A program made the position numbers and the translations under genes. This document shows, one piece after another, positions 13,741 to 17,439 of a DNA stretch of 17,439 bases (position 1 is the first letter of the stretch; each line of letters begins with the position of its first letter). The DNA is from an uncultured Muribaculaceae bacterium (lineage in GTDB: Bacteria > Bacteroidota > Bacteroidia > Bacteroidales > Muribaculaceae), in NCBI GenBank assembly GCA_910584125.1, contig CAJTXU010000040.1, positions 1 through 17,439 of the forward strand, written 5' to 3'. The notes beneath the pieces were generated by a model. The model was not told the DNA's origin, ran no database searches, and saw only the letters and a program-made list of their open reading frames with translations.

Positions 13741-15153
13741 ATGGCAAACAATACAGAACAATCTATTATCAAAAAAGTCTGGACACTTGCCACGACTCTT
13801 TCGGGTCAAGGTGTGGGCTTCACTGACTACATAACCCAGCTCACATATCTCCTTTTCCTGAAAATGGACAAAGAGAACAGGGAACTCGGTGAGGAATCAG
13901 CCATCCCCAGAGGATATCAGTGGGAAGAACTGACCGCCCTCGACGGTACCGACCTTTTGAAACAGTATGAGGAGACGCTCGATTTCCTCAGCCGTCAGGA
14001 TAATCTTATCGGCACCATCTTCACTAAGGCACAGAACAAAATAGACAAGCCGGTCTATCTCAAAAAGGTCATCACGATGATAGATGAAGAAGACTGGCTG
14101 CTTGAAGGCGACGTAAAGGGTGCGATCTACGAGAGTATTCTGGAACGAAACGGTCAGGATAAAAAGAGCGGCGCCGGTCAATATTTCACGCCTCGTCCGC
14201 TAATCAAAGCGATGGTTGACTGTACGCGCCCGAAAATTACAGAGACTGTATGTGACCCGGCTTGTGGCACCGGCGGTTTCCTGCTCGCTGCGTTCGATTA
14301 TATGAAAGGCCAGAGTCAGGACAAGGCAAAACGAGAGTTTCTGCGGAACGAGGCATTGAGCGGAACCGATAACACCGCACTTGTCGTCACCCTCGCCTCG
14401 ATGAACCTTTATCTGCACGGTGTGGGCACCGACCGTAGTCCCATCATTTGTGCAGATTCGCTTGAGAAACAGCCGGAGAAACTCTTTGATGTCATACTGG
14501 CGAATCCTCCATTCGGCACACGCCCCGCCGGTTCGGTCGATATTCAGCGCGATGACTTCATCACCGAGACAAAGAACAATCAGCTCAACTTCCTGCAACA
14601 CATCATGATGTCGCTTCGAAACGGCGGTCGAGCCGCAGTCGTGTTGCCCGACAATGTCCTTTTCGAGGGGTCCGGAGAAACCATACGTCGCAAGTTGCTT
14701 ACCGATTTCAACCTCCACACAATCCTTCGTCTCCCTACCGGCATATTCTATGCCCAAGGCGTGAAAGCCAACGTGTTGTTCTTCACAAAGGGTGAGCCTA
14801 CGCACGATGTCTGGTTCTACGACTACCGCACAGGAGTGAAACATACACTCGCCAACAACAAGCTCGAACGCCGCCATCTCGACGACTTCGTGGCCTGCTA
14901 CAATCCCGACAACATATCGGCACGGACGGAAACGTACAACGCCGAGACCCAGCCCAACGGACGCTGGCGCAAATATCCTGCGGAAGAACTGCTCAAACGC
15001 GACAAGACCTCGCTCGACATCACATGGATGAAAATCGAGGACACCGATGACCGCACTCTTGCCGAACTAATGGCAGACATTAAAACCTCCAGCGACAACA
15101 TTGCTTCCGCTGTATCCAAGCTTCAGGAACTCCTTTCACAACTCCCCGAATAA
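13741..15153 (+). CDS. hsdM: Type I DNA methyltransferase, M subunit
   Basis: HsdM is the N6-adenine methylase that protects host DNA and, with HsdS, forms the core of the restriction complex. Its 470 residues contain an HsdM N-terminal helical domain (about 5-125). The catalytic domain follows with motif X/entry QYFTPRPLIKAMVD, the SAM-binding motif I DPACGTGGF (172-180) and motif IV NPPF (255-258), which flips and methylates adenine. Later motifs include RAAVVLPDNVLFEG, then a target-domain region and a C-terminal coiled-coil-like helix (LAELMADIKTSSDNIASAVSKLQELL) that likely contacts HsdS. All key residues are intact. The next gene starts 2 nt after its stop codon. Confidence 0.95.
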   Translation: MANNTEQSIIKKVWTLATTLSGQGVGFTDYITQLTYLLFLKMDKENRELGEESAIPRGYQWEELTALDGTDLLKQYEETLDFLSRQDNLIGTIFTKAQNKIDKPVYLKKVITMIDEEDWLLEGDVKGAIYESILERNGQDKKSGAGQYFTPRPLIKAMVDCTRPKITETVCDPACGTGGFLLAAFDYMKGQSQDKAKREFLRNEALSGTDNTALVVTLASMNLYLHGVGTDRSPIICADSLEKQPEKLFDVILANPPFGTRPAGSVDIQRDDFITETKNNQLNFLQHIMMSLRNGGRAAVVLPDNVLFEGSGETIRRKLLTDFNLHTILRLPTGIFYAQGVKANVLFFTKGEPTHDVWFYDYRTGVKHTLANNKLERRHLDDFVACYNPDNISARTETYNAETQPNGRWRKYPAEELLKRDKTSLDITWMKIEDTDDRTLAELMADIKTSSDNIASAVSKLQELLSQLPE

Positions 15154-15155
15154 AT

Positions 15156-16376
15156 ATGAAATCAGAAGTGTCCAAAGTAATGGGCGGTGATTTGCTGCCA
15201 GGCAAAACCGAACGGCAATTTGGCGAGGTTGTCGATATAATCCTGTCTCATAGGAGTCGTGCTTCACAGGCTGTAAACAATGAACTGCTCCTGACCGCAT
15301 GGCATGTAGGCGGTTATGTGTCAGCCAAACTTAAAAGCGAGGAATGGGGCAGCAAGGTCGTGACTCAATTGTCAGAATACATACGTTCCCGACGTCCTGA
15401 CTTGAAAGGTTATAGCCGCAGAAGCATTTACAATATGATGATGTTCTATGAGGAGTATTCATCCGTAGAATTTGCCAATACGGTTATGCGCTTCCTCAAT
15501 TCTGAATTTGTCCGGCCAAAAACCGTTCTATTGGGGGCCGGAGAAACCGACCTCATTCAGGGGAAAAACTTAATTGTGCAGACGGAATCTGCACAAATTG
15601 TCCAGATGCCATCTGAACAATTACCCAAGATACTGGAGATGACTACATTATCCAATCACTTGGAGATTCTGAGCAGATGCAGAAGTCAGGAGGAAAGGAT
15701 GTTTTACATCCTTTATGCAAACAAGGAACATCTGACCAATAAAGAACTGAAACGCAGCATCTCCAATCAGACTTTCTCAACGCTGTTGGGAAGCAAGAAA
15801 AGTATGTCGAAGAGGATGCTCGAAACATATCCCAACGCTCCGGCGATGTTTAAGGATACCCTCTTTGTTGATTTCCTTAATATGCCGAAGAAACACAGTG
15901 AGTCGAAGTTGAAGACCGGGCTGCTTGAACACATGAAGCAGTTTATCCTTGAACTTGGCAAAGACTTCATCTTCATGGATCAGGAATACCGTCTTGAAGT
16001 CGGCTCATCTACGTTTAAGGCCGATTTGCTGTTTTTCCATCGGGGAATCCAGGCTCTTGTAGCCGTGGAGTTGAAGAAATCAAAATTCGACCCGCGAGAT
16101 TTGGGACAACTTGAATTTTATCTGGAAGCACTCGATAGGGATGTCAAGCGGTCAAATGAAAACCCATCGGTGGGTATAATCCTCTGCCCGGAAGCCGACC
16201 GTGTGGTCGTGGAATATGCCATGAGCCGAAGCATGAGCCCGACAATGGTAGCAGAATATAAACGTATACTTATTCCGCAGGAGCGTATGCAGGCACAGCT
16301 TAATGACTTCTGCAACCAGTTCCTTAAATTGGAAAGGGTAGATTCCAGCACTAATCTTAACGAAATCGGCGAATGA
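15156..16376 (+). CDS. DUF1016 / PDDEXK nuclease-like protein (YhcG family)
   Basis: The 406-residue protein has an N-terminal DUF1016 domain (about 20-105; NNELLLTAWHVGGYVS, WGSKVVTQLSEYI, GYSRRSIYNMMMFYEEY). A helical middle follows, then a C-terminal PDDEXK fold of the restriction-nuclease superfamily. The likely catalytic residues are Glu258, Asp290 (KADLLFFHR), and Glu305 with Lys307 (AVELKKSKF), followed by GQLEFYLEALDRDVK. YhcG-type proteins are often found next to restriction or mobile genes, and their biochemical role is not well settled. Here the gene lies inside the hsd operon, 2 nt after hsdM and 3 nt before a GIY-YIG gene, so it should be co-expressed with restriction. Active-site residues are intact, so real nuclease activity is plausible. 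The link to restriction is inferred from position. Confidence 0.85.
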   Translation: MKSEVSKVMGGDLLPGKTERQFGEVVDIILSHRSRASQAVNNELLLTAWHVGGYVSAKLKSEEWGSKVVTQLSEYIRSRRPDLKGYSRRSIYNMMMFYEEYSSVEFANTVMRFLNSEFVRPKTVLLGAGETDLIQGKNLIVQTESAQIVQMPSEQLPKILEMTTLSNHLEILSRCRSQEERMFYILYANKEHLTNKELKRSISNQTFSTLLGSKKSMSKRMLETYPNAPAMFKDTLFVDFLNMPKKHSESKLKTGLLEHMKQFILELGKDFIFMDQEYRLEVGSSTFKADLLFFHRGIQALVAVELKKSKFDPRDLGQLEFYLEALDRDVKRSNENPSVGIILCPEADRVVVEYAMSRSMSPTMVAEYKRILIPQERMQAQLNDFCNQFLKLERVDSSTNLNEIGE

Positions 16377-16379
16377 ACA

Positions 16380-17204
16380 ATGGGTAAAACAGTAACTACA
16401 TACCTCGTTGACGGAGACCCCAAGGGAACTCGCTACGCTTTTATCAGCAATAAGATATGCCAGATGTTTGTCGTGCCTCGTTCAAATCTTGACTATCTCG
16501 ACAAACAGAAGAAACTGCATAAGCCGGCATTCTATATCCTTATAGGTGAGGATGAAATGGCAAAACCGCAGGCATACATAGGTGAGACTGAAAATTTCAG
16601 GGAGAGGGTAAAAGACCACGACCAGAAGAAAACCTTTTGGCAAAAGGCTTTGATATTCGTCTCTAAAGATGCGGATATGACCAAAACCGATGTGCAATAT
16701 CTGGAATATCTCGCCGTGCAACAGGCAAGGCAGATCAATCGCTACAGCCTTCAGGAGAACAAACAGACACCTAAAGAACCTAATCTTCCGGAATATCAGA
16801 AAGATGCAATGGACGAGTTCTTTGAGGACATCAAGTTCTTGACGTCCTTTATCGGCATAAGCATTTTTGAGACGGCTCCGGTTAATCAACTTCCCATTTT
16901 CCATTTTAAGCGTAGAGGCGCAGATGCAAGAGGAGTGTATGATGGCACTGGCTTTACTATTTTGCGTGACAGCGTTTTCTCAAAAGATGCAGCCAGTTCC
17001 TGTCATGCCATAGAGAGGCGAGAAATGATTATTAAGGATTACACTCAGATAAATGAGAATGGCAAACCCGTTTTGACTTCCGACGTTTCTTTTTCAAGTC
17101 CAAGTACAGCCGCCAGCATCTGTGGAGGATGCAGTTCAAATGGCTGGGTTGACTGGAAGAACGACAAAGGACAGACACTTGACGAGATTTATCGTAAGAA
17201 ATGA
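16380..17204 (+). CDS. GIY-YIG nuclease-like protein with DUF4357 C-terminus
   Basis: The 274-residue protein contains a GIY-YIG-like module at about 48-125. FYIL (51-54) stands in for GIY, followed by YIG (66-68) in AYIGETENFRERVKDH, with Arg76 and His80. The probable metal-binding Glu109 lies in YLEYLAVQQA, with Asn120 downstream. Residues 237-273 match the DUF4357 pattern (SPSTAASICGG, NGWVDWKNDKGQTLDE). GIY-YIG/DUF4357 proteins recur beside type I restriction genes, but I know of no established function. The first tyrosine of the GIY motif survives as Tyr52. The stop codon overlaps the hsdS ATG (ATGA at 17201-17204), so translation is likely coupled. It could be a nicking nuclease or, if inactive, a DNA-binding partner. 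Confidence 0.8.
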   Translation: MGKTVTTYLVDGDPKGTRYAFISNKICQMFVVPRSNLDYLDKQKKLHKPAFYILIGEDEMAKPQAYIGETENFRERVKDHDQKKTFWQKALIFVSKDADMTKTDVQYLEYLAVQQARQINRYSLQENKQTPKEPNLPEYQKDAMDEFFEDIKFLTSFIGISIFETAPVNQLPIFHFKRRGADARGVYDGTGFTILRDSVFSKDAASSCHAIERREMIIKDYTQINENGKPVLTSDVSFSSPSTAASICGGCSSNGWVDWKNDKGQTLDEIYRKK

Positions 17205-17439
17205 CAGTAATGGATACTCAGAAACTGCGCCAGCGCATACTCGACCTCGCCATACGTGGCAAACTCGTGCCACAAGACCCCAACGACGAACCGGCATCCG
17301 TCCTTCTCGACCGCATTCGCGCCGAGAAAGAACGTCTCATAGCCGAGGGCAAAATCAAACGCCCCAAAGCAAAAAAATCTACCGATAAACCCCACTATCA
17401 GCAATTCACACTGCCATTCGACATCCCCGACAGCTGGGA
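17201..17439 (+). CDS. hsdS: Type I restriction specificity subunit (partial, runs off window)
   Basis: HsdS recognises the bipartite target sequence for the whole complex. The visible 79 codons start at the ATGA overlap (MTVMDTQKLRQRILDLAIRG); an alternative ATG lies at 17210. They show the conserved N-terminal leader of this family: LDLAIRGKLVPQDPNDEPAS, then LLDRIRAEKERLIAEGKIKR and a basic linker, ending at PFDIPDSW, the usual entry to the first target-recognition domain. The reading frame is open to the window end, so the recognition domains are not visible and specificity cannot be judged. Neighbours hsdM and hsdR confirm the call. No inverted repeats for phase variation can be tested within this fragment. 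Confidence 0.92.
   Translation, partial: MTVMDTQKLRQRILDLAIRGKLVPQDPNDEPASVLLDRIRAEKERLIAEGKIKRPKAKKSTDKPHYQQFTLPFDIPDSW

Overview
The window looks like a chromosomal segment of a GC-rich Bacteroidales bacterium, most likely of the Muribaculaceae type. This rests on the gene families (Bacteroides-type GlgB, MenA, the DnaB and type I HsdRM variants), on promoters of the Bacteroidota form TTG-N19-22-TAnnTTTG, and on the near absence of Shine-Dalgarno sequences. The genus is an inference.

Left part (1-10.3 kb, high GC, mainly housekeeping). A minus-strand riboflavin synthase gene ends in a heptamer repeat and a perfect 32-bp palindrome. Divergent from it, on the plus strand, come a fused ABC-type ATPase/TOPRIM (DUF4435) protein that resembles a single-chain PARIS or OLD defence nuclease, then glgB, cmk, ispH and tadA. 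The last four overlap or abut (ATGA junctions), which suggests one translationally coupled transcript. A new promoter and a structured 5' leader precede an ADP-ribosylglycohydrolase-family gene and menA. Another clear promoter drives dnaB, which ends at a strong intrinsic terminator.

Boundary (10.3-11.0 kb). This part holds a 73-codon single-pass membrane protein gene, three 19-20-bp tandem repeats, possible small RNA or small ORF material, a TTCG-loop terminator and a textbook Bacteroidota promoter. Base composition falls visibly here.

Right part (11.0-17.4 kb, lower GC, defence). This is a type I restriction-modification operon in the order hsdR, hsdM, a DUF1016/PDDEXK nuclease-like gene, a GIY-YIG/DUF4357 gene and the start of hsdS, which runs off the window. 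HsdR (nuclease/translocase), HsdM (N6-adenine methylase) and HsdS (specificity) would form the complex. The two inserted nuclease-like genes are tightly packed accessory members of unproven function.

The least-described items are the fused ATPase-TOPRIM gene in a housekeeping position, the two nuclease-like genes inside the restriction operon, the structured leader before the ADP-ribosylglycohydrolase gene, and the SSB-like C-terminal tip on DnaB. No tRNA, rRNA, CRISPR array, transposase or integrase was found.
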